Shown here piece by piece: positions 1-6,450 of a DNA stretch of 64,000 nt (the first letter of the stretch is position 1; each line of letters begins with the position of its first letter). Position numbers and translations under genes: made by a program. The notes below the pieces were generated by a model, which did no database searches, was not told the DNA's origin, and worked only from the letters and a program-made list of their open reading frames with translations. The DNA is from Halovenus sp037080055 (GTDB lineage Archaea > Halobacteriota > Halobacteria > Halobacteriales > Haloarculaceae), in the NCBI RefSeq assembly GCF_037080055.1, contig NZ_JBAOJI010000002.1, forward strand, positions 434,001-498,000. The letters are read 5' to 3'.

Positions 1-483
1 CCGTGGGTGTTCTCCTGGACGCAGTCTCGCTGTATCCTCCCTGGCTGGTACGCGCTGGCGACGGGTATCGACGCCTATCTCGACGACGGCGGCGATATCG
101 AGACGCTCCGGGAGATGTACGACGCCTGGCCGTTCTTCCAGACGACACTCGACAACGCGGCCCAGGCAATCGGCCGGACCGACCTCGATGTTGCCCGTGA
201 ATACGCTGCCCTGGCCGACGACGACCTGCGCGAGCAGTTCTTCCCGCGCCTCGAAGCCGAGCACGAACGCGCCGTCGACCTCGTCACGACGATCACCAGA
301 CGGGACGAGCCGATCGACCGCGAGTGGCTCCGAGAGAGCCTCGACCGCCGGAATCCATACGTCGACCCGCTCAATCTCCTCCAGACCCATCTCCTCAGCA
401 AGGACGAGCGCTCGACACTCGAAGAACAGACGCTCCGAATCACCGTCAAAGGCATTGCTGCCGGCATGAAAAACACGGGCTAG
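1..483 (+). CDS. ppc: Phosphoenolpyruvate carboxylase, C-terminal fragment
   Basis: This is the last ~160 residues of PEP carboxylase, which carboxylates PEP to oxaloacetate in the cytoplasm and refills the TCA cycle. The open frame runs in from base 1 with no start, so the gene is cut by the window edge. Family C-terminal landmarks are present: a WVFSWTQSR segment followed by PGWYALATG near the start, RNPYVDPLN about 45 residues before the end, and the terminal LRITVKGIAAGMKNTG. The terminal Asn-Thr-Gly carboxylate tail is a hallmark of active PEPC. The stop codon overlaps the stop of the convergent ATPase gene by a few bases. Family assignment is secure; nothing can be said about the N-terminal catalytic residues. 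Confidence 0.93.
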   Translation, partial: PWVFSWTQSRCILPGWYALATGIDAYLDDGGDIETLREMYDAWPFFQTTLDNAAQAIGRTDLDVAREYAALADDDLREQFFPRLEAEHERAVDLVTTITRRDEPIDREWLRESLDRRNPYVDPLNLLQTHLLSKDERSTLEEQTLRITVKGIAAGMKNTG

Positions 484-1160
484 CCGAGCGCGCGCCTGAC
501 TGCGCTGGCGAGCGTCGCGAACTGTTCTGTTGCCGGTGCTGACTCGTCGAGTGCCCGCACCGGCTGGCCTGCTCGCTGTGCCCGGGCGACAGTCTCGGAG
601 TCGGGGATCTTGTGGATCGGCGCACCGAGTGTGTCTGCAAGCCGGCGCTGTCGGTCCGTCTGGCTGCCGATCCGCTCGGGGTCGACCCTGTTGAGCGCGA
701 CTCCCACCAGCGGCGTCTCCAGTACCCGAGCGAGTTCGCGGGCCCGCACGGCGTCGGCAATCGCCGGTCGTGTCGGTCGAGTCACCAACAGGCAAGCCTC
801 CGCCGCCAACAGTGGCAGTCCGGCATCGCTGCGCATCCCCGCGGGCGTATCGATCACGACAGTCCCATACCGTCTGGCGACCGCCTCGACCGTTTCGACC
901 AGCGCCGTCGGCTCGGCAGCCCGTGCTCCCGCAAGCGACCGGCCACACGGGATCATCGAGACCGGTCCGAGATCCTGAACCGCTTCCAGCGGCGCGGCGC
1001 GACCGGCGAGCACGTCGTGGAGGTCGGGACCGCGCGCCGTCGGTAGATCGGCCATCCCGAGGTCGGAGTCGATCGCTACCGCGTCGAGTTCGGCCGCCAG
1101 ATTGTACGCGACCGTCGATTTACCGACCCCACCCTTCCCGGCCGTCACCGCGAGGATCAT
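480..1160 (-). CDS. MinD/ParA-like P-loop ATPase
   Basis: A 226-residue deviant-Walker ATPase of the MinD/ParA/SIMIBI class. The start has the signature KGGVGKS (residues ~9-15), with the extra lysine that acts across the dimer. DSDLGMADLP (~32-41) matches switch I, and VVIDTPAG (~101-108) matches Walker B/switch II. The frame starts with ATG overlapping the stop of the upstream 267-residue protein by 4 bp, so the two are probably translationally coupled. Haloarchaea carry several MinD paralogues whose roles include placing archaella or chemosensory arrays. Here the partners are three unknown proteins, one with a long coiled coil. I see no typical C-terminal amphipathic membrane-targeting helix, but cannot exclude one. 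The function is ATP-dependent positioning or scaffolding by inference only. Confidence 0.85.
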   Translation of the reverse strand: MILAVTAGKGGVGKSTVAYNLAAELDAVAIDSDLGMADLPTARGPDLHDVLAGRAAPLEAVQDLGPVSMIPCGRSLAGARAAEPTALVETVEAVARRYGTVVIDTPAGMRSDAGLPLLAAEACLLVTRPTRPAIADAVRARELARVLETPLVGVALNRVDPERIGSQTDRQRRLADTLGAPIHKIPDSETVARAQRAGQPVRALDESAPATEQFATLASAVRRALG

Positions 1161-1960
1161 GTCACCCGGTCCAGGCGCTCGACTGGGATTTCGACCGCTT
1201 CGAGGCGGCTGGCCAGTGTCTGCTGGCGCGTTTCGACTCGTTCGAGCCGAGCGCGGTCAGCCCGGAGCTGCCGTTCGAGCCCGCCGACCGCCTCGATCCC
1301 GCCTGCGGCAGTCACGGCCTCCCGCGCCTGATCGACGGTTCCCGGATCGGCTAGCTGCTCGGCTGCCGTGATCCGCCGGTCGAGTGCCTCGAAATAGGCC
1401 TCGACTGCCGGCGGGAGCGCCGTCGGCACCGCGTTCTTCCCGTTGTTCGCTCCAGCCTCCGGCTCCGCTCCGGGTTCGCCCTCGGTGCTGGCTGGAGATG
1501 ATTCCAGTCTATCCCCGGCTTCGTCCTCCTTTCGTCCAATTCCGGCGGATTCAGCGTTGTCTGCTGGCGAGACTGTCGAGACCGCCGCCGTCTCGTCGTG
1601 GGTCGGAGAATCACCGGCCGGCACGGCGTCTCGCGGGGGTACTCCGTCGCCGAGCGCGCGGATCACGTCCCGTGGGTCGATGTCGTCGTCTTCTGCCGGC
1701 GGCTCTGTCTGCAGATCGACCGGTGGCTCGACCGGCTCCGCCGGGGATGCAAATCCGACGACGAGGCGGTCGTCAGCTTCGACTCGTCCCTCGAAGCGCT
1801 CCCCGTCCCACCCGGCTTCGGGTCGACCCTGTCGCCGCGGCGGCCAGACCGGACTCAGCTTGCTCTCGATTCGGACCCGCTCGCTCCGCTCGGCGGTGAC
1901 GACGAGTTCGACGAGCGTCACGCCGTCGACAGTCTCACACGTCCAGTCGAGTGTCGCCAT
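1157..1960 (-). CDS. Uncharacterised haloarchaeal protein, MinD-cluster
   Basis: A 267-residue protein I do not recognise by function. Residues ~1-90 look like a compact beta-rich domain (a start MATLDWTCETVDGVTLVEL, then alternating hydrophobic strands). Residues ~90-180 are acidic, Pro/Ser/Thr/Glu-rich and probably disordered. Residues ~185-267 are helical and Arg/Glu-rich, ending in a likely coiled coil (segments such as LERQLRADRARLERVETRQQ). The ATPase gene overlaps its stop codon by 4 bp. A TATA-like box lies about 25 bp before its ATG, so this pair probably has its own leaderless transcript. It could be an adaptor for the ATPase, but that rests only on gene order. Confidence 0.8.
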   Translation of the reverse strand: MATLDWTCETVDGVTLVELVVTAERSERVRIESKLSPVWPPRRQGRPEAGWDGERFEGRVEADDRLVVGFASPAEPVEPPVDLQTEPPAEDDDIDPRDVIRALGDGVPPRDAVPAGDSPTHDETAAVSTVSPADNAESAGIGRKEDEAGDRLESSPASTEGEPGAEPEAGANNGKNAVPTALPPAVEAYFEALDRRITAAEQLADPGTVDQAREAVTAAGGIEAVGGLERQLRADRARLERVETRQQTLASRLEAVEIPVERLDRVT

Positions 1961-1978
1961 AGCGGGGCTGGTCCCGGG

Positions 1979-1989
1979 ATCGGATATAA
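1979..1989 (-). promoter_or_regulatory. TATA box inside the MinD-like cluster
   Basis: Read on the minus strand this is GGTTTATATCC, a good haloarchaeal TATA element. It lies ~25 bp before the ATG at 1960 in the only real gap of the cluster (39 bp). That spacing predicts a leaderless transcript for the 267-residue protein and the ATPase. Confidence 0.6.
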
Positions 1990-1999
1990 ACCGTCGGGG

Positions 2000-2836
2000 T
2001 CAGACACAGATTACCGGCCCGCCGAGATACTCGTGTGCGACTGCTGCCGACTCGAAGAGATCGGCTTCGAGGACGAGTGGCGCACTGTACTCCGCAACCC
2101 GGGCGACGGCGAGTCCTGCGAGGACCGGCCGACAGTCCAACGGTCTCTCGGGTTGCCCGTCAGCAAACTCTCTGACTGCGGCCCGAAACTCGCTTTCGAG
2201 TTCTTCGACCAGCCAGCGGCGGGCGTCCCGGCGGCGATTCGCCAGCCGGTCTTCGAGGCGGAATCGCCGCTCTCGCTGGTTCCGACCCTGTCGGGCCCGC
2301 TCGCGTGCCTGTTCGTGGCACTGGGTCGTGGCAGTGGCCGCCGTCTCGGCCTCGGCTAACTCTCGAATCTGCGCTTCGAGTCGGCGTTCGAGTTCGGCTG
2401 TTTCGAGACCCCGCTCCCGGCAGGCCGCCAGCCGTCCCCGCGTCGTCGCCACTGCCTCCTGCAACCGCTCGCGCTGCTCGCGTTCGTCGGTCTGCTCTCG
2501 ACGGCGCTGTTCAAGGTTCGCTTCCTCGACCGACATCACTGCCAGTTCGTTCTCGATCCGCCTGATCTCCTCGTCGTGTGGCGTTTCGAGACTTCGCGTT
2601 CGGCCTGCCGCAGCGAGTGCTGTTCGTGTGCGAAGTCCCATCTCCGGGTGGATGTATCCGACGTAGTCGTGGACCGCCGTCGGCGCTTCGCAGTCGACAA
2701 CGATCGATTGGGTGTCGCTCCCGCCGTCGGCCTGTGGGCGCTCTCTGATCGCGTCGTGCAGTCGCTCGGCCTCGACGTGCTGTTCGACCGTGAGTGTTGA
2801 TCCGACCCGGACGACCGCGCCGACCCGACAGATCAT
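2000..2836 (-). CDS. Coiled-coil protein of the MinD-like cluster
   Basis: A 278-residue protein with a central charged coiled coil (roughly residues 90-210, rich in Glu/Arg/Gln/Ala, with heptad-like runs such as LEQRRREQTDEREQRERL). It is flanked by small folded ends: an N-terminal segment with VGSTLTVEQHVEAERL and a hydrophobic C-terminus. No signal peptide or membrane span is visible. Its ATG overlaps the stop of the upstream 112-residue gene by 4 bp. The architecture suits a scaffold or partner of the MinD-like ATPase two genes downstream, but there is no direct evidence. I do not recognise a characterised homologue. The high Arg/Glu content is a real property of the coiled coil rather than a frame artefact, because codon third positions are GC-rich. 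Confidence 0.82.
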   Translation of the reverse strand: MICRVGAVVRVGSTLTVEQHVEAERLHDAIRERPQADGGSDTQSIVVDCEAPTAVHDYVGYIHPEMGLRTRTALAAAGRTRSLETPHDEEIRRIENELAVMSVEEANLEQRRREQTDEREQRERLQEAVATTRGRLAACRERGLETAELERRLEAQIRELAEAETAATATTQCHEQARERARQGRNQRERRFRLEDRLANRRRDARRWLVEELESEFRAAVREFADGQPERPLDCRPVLAGLAVARVAEYSAPLVLEADLFESAAVAHEYLGGPVICV

Positions 2837-3171
2837 AGCTCCGACTGTTTCATCTGCTCGGGACCTGGCAACTTCCGACCGGTGGCGAAGGAGGTGTACG
2901 GCACCGCTGGCTGCTCACGCCGTTCGTAAGCCTCTGCGGCCTCACGGACCGCGTCGGGTACCGCGGCGAACTCGTTGAACGGCCGGGTCCGTTCGATCTG
3001 GACGGCTTCGCCGTGTTTCTCCCTGAGCCGGACCGCCTGAAACGCGGCGAACTCTGTCTCGGCCAGCAGGGCGGCACGACCGAACTCCCGGACGGCTGTC
3101 TCCTCGTGTGTCCGGCAGACGTTTCGCAACGACTGCCTGGCATCCCGTGAATAGGTGACGACCAACAACAC
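2833..3171 (-). CDS. Small conserved-looking protein opening the MinD-like cluster
   Basis: A 112-residue cytoplasmic protein starting with GTG. It opens with a hydrophobic strand (MLLVVTYS), followed by an alpha-helical body containing RNVCRTHEETAVREFGRAAL and a short basic/polar tail. It is the first gene of the four-gene minus-strand cluster and overlaps the next gene by 4 bp (ATGA). An AT-rich TATA-like stretch sits about 30 bp upstream (near 3200). No catalytic motif is apparent. Consistent spacing, codon usage and coupling support a real gene; function unknown. Confidence 0.78.
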   Translation of the reverse strand: MLLVVTYSRDARQSLRNVCRTHEETAVREFGRAALLAETEFAAFQAVRLREKHGEAVQIERTRPFNEFAAVPDAVREAAEAYERREQPAVPYTSFATGRKLPGPEQMKQSEL

Positions 3172-3225
3172 ACCCGGCTGATATGTGACAACCCACCTAA
3201 AACTATCTATTTCTGACTGGTCGAG

Positions 3226-3804
3226 CTACGCCGTCGACTCCAGCAGTTCGCGGGTCCGGACCGACGGCTCACCGTCGCCGAGTGCAACCCGCGCGTCGAA
3301 CAGCGAGGCGATGGCAGCGACGTCTTGATCACTGTGGGCGTCGGGATCGATGTGGAAATGTGCGCGGGCCCCTGCGGCGTGAATCTGGCCGGTGATGGCG
3401 TGTAAGAATTCGTAGGCCGTCTGGACGTCGACGTACTGGAGCATCGAGGTGAGCGAATCGAAACAGACCAGCACCCGGTCGTTGAACTCCGAGAGAAACT
3501 GTCCGATGCTGATACCCAGTCCAGTCAGATCGCTGGGCGTCGAGACCGACTCGGTCACGACGGCGTCGTCCTCGACGGCGGCCGACGCGTCGCCGACGGT
3601 GATCACGCCCACGTTGTCGACAGATTCTCCGTCTAATTGTGCAACACAGGCACTCGCCTGTCGGGTGAACGTGACGAACAGCACGTTCGGCTCCGACCCC
3701 TCGTCGACCAGAAGCGACGTACAGACATCCCGTCCGCCCCCGATCGACGGTTCTTCGAGCAGGATGTTCGTCGCGCCGTCTAACTCTGTAGGTATCCCTG
3801 CCAT
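3226..3804 (-). CDS. RecA/KaiC-like haloarchaeal signalling protein, degenerate P-loop
   Basis: A 192-residue protein resembling the small haloarchaeal RecA-superfamily proteins found near Bat/HTR-type regulators (I believe the DUF7504 group). The fold pattern is visible: a beta strand TNILLEEPS where the Walker A loop should be, a strand NVLFVTFTRQ, a Walker-B-like strand RVLVCFDSLTSML (~110-122), and a helix-strand pair ending the core. The nucleotide-binding GKT/S motif is absent: the loop reads PSIGGGRDVCTS. ATP hydrolysis is therefore doubtful, and the protein may be a pseudo-ATPase adaptor. It stands alone, 70 bp downstream of cmi4 on the same strand. The family match is by pattern memory, the missing motif is directly visible, and the role is inference. 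Confidence 0.72.
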   Translation of the reverse strand: MAGIPTELDGATNILLEEPSIGGGRDVCTSLLVDEGSEPNVLFVTFTRQASACVAQLDGESVDNVGVITVGDASAAVEDDAVVTESVSTPSDLTGLGISIGQFLSEFNDRVLVCFDSLTSMLQYVDVQTAYEFLHAITGQIHAAGARAHFHIDPDAHSDQDVAAIASLFDARVALGDGEPSVRTRELLESTA

Positions 3805-3873
3805 TCCTCAACCCAATTACAGTGACATAATCAGTCCTGATATAAACAGCTTTGTCTTCGTTCTCCCGGAGCG

Positions 3874-4458
3874 TCAGAAATCGACGCCGGTCTCCGATCC
3901 CTCGGTCGCGCCCTCGAGTCCGTCTTCCTGGGTCTCCGCCGCGAGGTGGTCGCTCAGTTCAGCGTCGGTTACCCGCTCCTCGTAGGCGATTCGAAACCGC
4001 TGGCTCACTCGCCGCGACCGGGCCTGCGCGTCGAGGACGGCTCGGACCCGCCGAATCTCCTCGGCAGTCGCGTCCATCTCTTCCGACAGGGTCTCCGCCG
4101 ACTGGTCGCTCTCACTGATCACCTCGACTGTCTCCTCGTCGAGACGGGGCTCTTCCTCACGGAGCAAGTGCAGTTCCATGCGGGCCGCGAAGACCGTTTC
4201 GTGGTCGAGTCCCAACTTCTCGGCCAGTTCGTCGTCGTCTTTACCCTCGTAAAACTCCTCGATCAGTTGGATCCGTTCGCTGTCGGACAGCGAGAGCTCG
4301 AAGCCGAATTTCTCGCGTAACTGTTCGAGCACCTCCGCTAATTCTCCCCCCGAGTCCCCCAGCAACGACCCCCGGCTCTCGGTCTGGGATTCGGTGACCG
4401 ACTCCTCGTCGGAGACCGAGAGGAAGATATCCCGTAGTTCCTCGGTTTTATCGTCCAT
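3874..4458 (-). CDS. cmi4: Conditioned medium-induced protein 4 (Cmi4) family
   Basis: A 194-residue acidic protein matching the haloarchaeal family annotated as conditioned medium-induced protein 4. The start MDDKTEELRDIF and the segments ERIQLIEEFYEGKDDDELAE and EERVTDAELSDHL are typical. It contains two helix-turn-helix-like segments: around residues 60-95 (KDDDELAEKLGLDHETVFAAR) and ~150-170. A DNA-binding regulatory role is plausible but unproven for the family. The ATG lies just downstream of an AT-rich promoter stretch (ATACGAGTCTCG...). It sits between a RecA-like signalling protein and a Bat-type HTH regulator on the same strand, with gaps of ~50-70 bp, so each may be a separate transcript. 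Confidence 0.75.
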   Translation of the reverse strand: MDDKTEELRDIFLSVSDEESVTESQTESRGSLLGDSGGELAEVLEQLREKFGFELSLSDSERIQLIEEFYEGKDDDELAEKLGLDHETVFAARMELHLLREEEPRLDEETVEVISESDQSAETLSEEMDATAEEIRRVRAVLDAQARSRRVSQRFRIAYEERVTDAELSDHLAAETQEDGLEGATEGSETGVDF

Positions 4459-4506
4459 TGTTGCATCCTCTCGTCGAGACTCGTATAAAAAAGCTGGTGA
4501 TCCTCG

Positions 4507-5169
4507 TCACTGAATCATCGCGACGTCGATATCCTCGGACTCCTCCGGATCGCCGACGAACTCCGTGATGATCTTGCTCTCCGCGCGGTGAAGCGTCTCG
4601 CTGACCGTCGATTTCGCCCGGTCGACGCTGTCGGCCAGTTCCGTCAGCGAGCAGGTCCGTGGCGTGTCGTAGTAGCCCTCCGTGATCGCCGTCTCGATGA
4701 TCTGTTCCTGTGCGTCGGTGAGTAACTGATCGTCGGCGACCTCCTGCTGGATGTAATCGATAGTAAAGGAGAGGCCGAGTGCCCGTAGTTGCGTGCCGAG
4801 TTCGGAGAGTCGATCACTCGGCGCAGTTACCTCCCAGGTGAGCGTGCCGTCACTGAGTTCGACCGGCATCTCGAGCGGAACTCCCGAGTCACGGGCCGCG
4901 AACAGCAGGAGGGGCTGTTCGGTCTCGAACTGTACCAGCGCGCTCTCGCCGGGGTCGTTCAGGATATCGAGATCCATGATATCCTCAGACGCGCGCATGT
5001 CCGCGAGCAGCGCGTCGAGATCCATGCTGTGGATCTCTGCGAGGCCGACCCCAGCGTCATCGTTGGACAGCGCCGCGAGAATCCTGAACCGCCCGTCTGG
5101 ATACTGTCGACTCAACTGTCCGATCCAGATGGATTCCGGGAGTGTGATCTGGAGGCGTGCTTCTGGCAT
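4507..5169 (-). CDS. Bat-type helix-turn-helix regulator
   Basis: A 220-residue transcription regulator of the bacterio-opsin activator HTH (HTH_10) class. The N-terminal ~150 residues form the sensory/unknown Bat-associated domain. The C-terminal ~55 residues carry the HTH signature: LTDAQEQIIETAITEGYYDTPR, then the recognition-helix region LTELADSVDRAKSTVSETLHRAE. I chose ATG at 5169 rather than the in-frame GTG at 5193, because MPEARLQITLP is the usual way such proteins begin and because the upstream TATA-like sequences give a short leader. An AT-core palindrome lies just upstream. It follows the HalOD1 gene on the same strand by ~80 bp; a similar HTH_10/HalOD1 pair occurs near 21.5 kb. 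Confidence 0.88.
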   Translation of the reverse strand: MPEARLQITLPESIWIGQLSRQYPDGRFRILAALSNDDAGVGLAEIHSMDLDALLADMRASEDIMDLDILNDPGESALVQFETEQPLLLFAARDSGVPLEMPVELSDGTLTWEVTAPSDRLSELGTQLRALGLSFTIDYIQQEVADDQLLTDAQEQIIETAITEGYYDTPRTCSLTELADSVDRAKSTVSETLHRAESKIITEFVGDPEESEDIDVAMIQ

Positions 5170-5205
5170 ACGAGTCAGTACCCGCTCCAGCACCCAATCT
5201 CTCCA

Positions 5206-5222
5206 CCCCGAATATATTGGGG
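5206..5222 (-). promoter_or_regulatory. AT-core palindrome and TATA region before the Bat-type regulator
   Basis: CCCCGAATATATTGGGG is palindromic except for one base pair. It lies 37 bp before the regulator start. A second TATA-like element (TGTATAAA read on the minus strand, ~5227-5234) lies just outside it. The position suits either a TATA box or an operator for autoregulation. Confidence 0.5.
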
Positions 5223-5247
5223 GGTTTATACATAGCAGTCGGCTGGG

Positions 5248-5505
5248 CTACTCGCTGACAGTGATATCTCCACTCGAATCGATTGTCACGTCGTATCCTT
5301 CGATGGTGAACGTCTGCTCTCCGTCTTCGCCGTCCAGCAGTTCCCGAAGCCTGTTGCGGTCGATATCGATCTCTTTGATGTCGGCTTCGTCGAGATCCGT
5401 CGCCGTGGCGAGCGCGTCCGTGATCGCTGCGCGTGCCGGCGTCGGCGCAACCCACTCTTCGTCGGTATCCTGCATAATGTAGATCTGTCCGTGTTCGGGA
5501 CTCAT
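5248..5505 (-). CDS. HalOD1 output-domain protein
   Basis: An 85-residue single-domain protein of the halobacterial output domain 1 family, small proteins linked to haloarchaeal signalling of unknown mechanism. Visible landmarks are the helix ITDALATATDLDEADIKEID, the RLRELLD helix, and the final beta hairpin FTIEGYDVTIDSSGDITV. The longer in-frame start at 5553 adds 16 non-typical residues. I use ATG at 5505 because a TATA box (TTTATACAAG on the minus strand) lies ~25 bp upstream and predicts a leaderless message beginning at that ATG. It is immediately upstream of a Bat-type HTH regulator on the same strand. Confidence 0.82.
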   Translation of the reverse strand: MSPEHGQIYIMQDTDEEWVAPTPARAAITDALATATDLDEADIKEIDIDRNRLRELLDGEDGEQTFTIEGYDVTIDSSGDITVSE

Positions 5506-5523
5506 AACTGTGGATAGACGCAT

Positions 5524-5533
5524 CTTGTATAAA
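5524..5533 (-). promoter_or_regulatory. TATA box of the HalOD1 gene
   Basis: On the minus strand the sequence reads CATTTATACAAG. Its distance to the ATG at 5505 (~25 bp) is that of a leaderless haloarchaeal transcript and decides the start. Confidence 0.6.
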
Positions 5534-5553
5534 TGCCTCCCGAGCAATTTCAC

Positions 5554-5798
5554 AGTGAGAAGTCACGCTAGCGGTGACTCGGTTTCACGTGGAAAATGCC
5601 GGTTGGAGGGGATGAACGATCGGTCAGGATTGTCAGAGGCACGGTCCGGGTTACACTCCCCCAACCTCGGCACTGACGCTTGTGGCGGTGTACGTATATC
5701 AATGCTGCCGGTTATTTCATGCCGTTTATATACTAGTTGTATGATGGCGTAATATCAACTGTCCGGACAGTCGACGCAGGTCCGTCTGGCGGTTTCCC
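5554..5798. other. Intergenic gap with a TATA box and a 14-bp palindrome
   Basis: No credible ORF is seen in these ~245 bp between two minus-strand genes. It contains a strong symmetric TATA-like element, GTTTATATAC (5724-5733). About 30 bp further on is a perfect 14-bp palindrome, ACTGTCCGGACAGT (5758-5771), just past the 3' end of the dUTPase-family gene. The palindrome could be a terminator stem or an operator. A plus-strand non-coding transcript starting near 5755 is possible but unsupported. Confidence 0.4.
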
Positions 5799-6260
5799 CT
5801 ATAGGTTTTCCTGTTGATAGCTTCCGTCGTACTCGCCGACGTGGTCGGCATCGGCGAGGACGAGTTGGGCGATTCGCGCGCCGGGTTCGAGTTCGATTTC
5901 ATGATGGACTTCGAGCAATCCCTCGCCGCGGCCCTCGTAGCCCGCGTCCCAGACCGCCGTATCGAGCATGCAGGAGTTCCGAAGCAGCGACGACCGGGGA
6001 TACAGAAAGCCGATGTGCCCCTCGGGGATGTGGATGCGCTCGGCGTACCGGACGATGTAGCCGCCCGTCGAGAGCGCGTAGGCCTCGTTTTCGGGGTCGA
6101 GTTCCTCGCGCTCGCCGATGGTCTTTCCGTCGCGGCTGATCCGCCCCGCCGTCGTCTGCTCGAATACCGTTCCAAGTGTCAGGTCGACGCCGTTGGGCTG
6201 GATTTGCTCGTCTCGCAACTCGCCGAGATGGTCGGCGACGAACGCACCGCTTTTGAACAT
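5799..6260 (-). CDS. dut: dUTPase / dCTP deaminase family protein
   Basis: A 153-residue trimeric dUTPase/dCTP-deaminase fold protein, which keeps dUTP low (hydrolysing dUTP or deaminating dCTP). Landmarks are IQPNGVDLTLG (~20-30), the GFLYPRSSLLRNSC motif (~84-97, the conserved Arg-Ser-Ser of the active site), VWDAGYEGRGEGLLEVHHE (~103-121) and the C-terminal GSYQQENL that closes over the nucleotide. The DAGYEG segment and terminal glutamine-rich tail are as in archaeal dUTP nucleotidohydrolases. Distinguishing pure dUTPase from bifunctional deaminase needs alignment of the catalytic Glu and neighbouring residues, so the symbol is provisional. It is a single gene divergent from aconitase across ~190 bp. 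Confidence 0.82.
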   Translation of the reverse strand: MFKSGAFVADHLGELRDEQIQPNGVDLTLGTVFEQTTAGRISRDGKTIGEREELDPENEAYALSTGGYIVRYAERIHIPEGHIGFLYPRSSLLRNSCMLDTAVWDAGYEGRGEGLLEVHHEIELEPGARIAQLVLADADHVGEYDGSYQQENL

Positions 6261-6450
6261 ACCTGTGCATCGATAGCAAGCTCAAAAAACACTGCTGGTT
6301 CCGCCGTCTCACTACCGTGGTTTCAACTGACTCTCTGTGGTATTTAGTGGCTGCAGTCGGCAACAGGGACTGTGCGACTCGATAACACGGGCGGACAAAT
6401 ACGCACGAACAACATGATTTATGCGTACGGATAGTCGAAGTGCAAACGCT

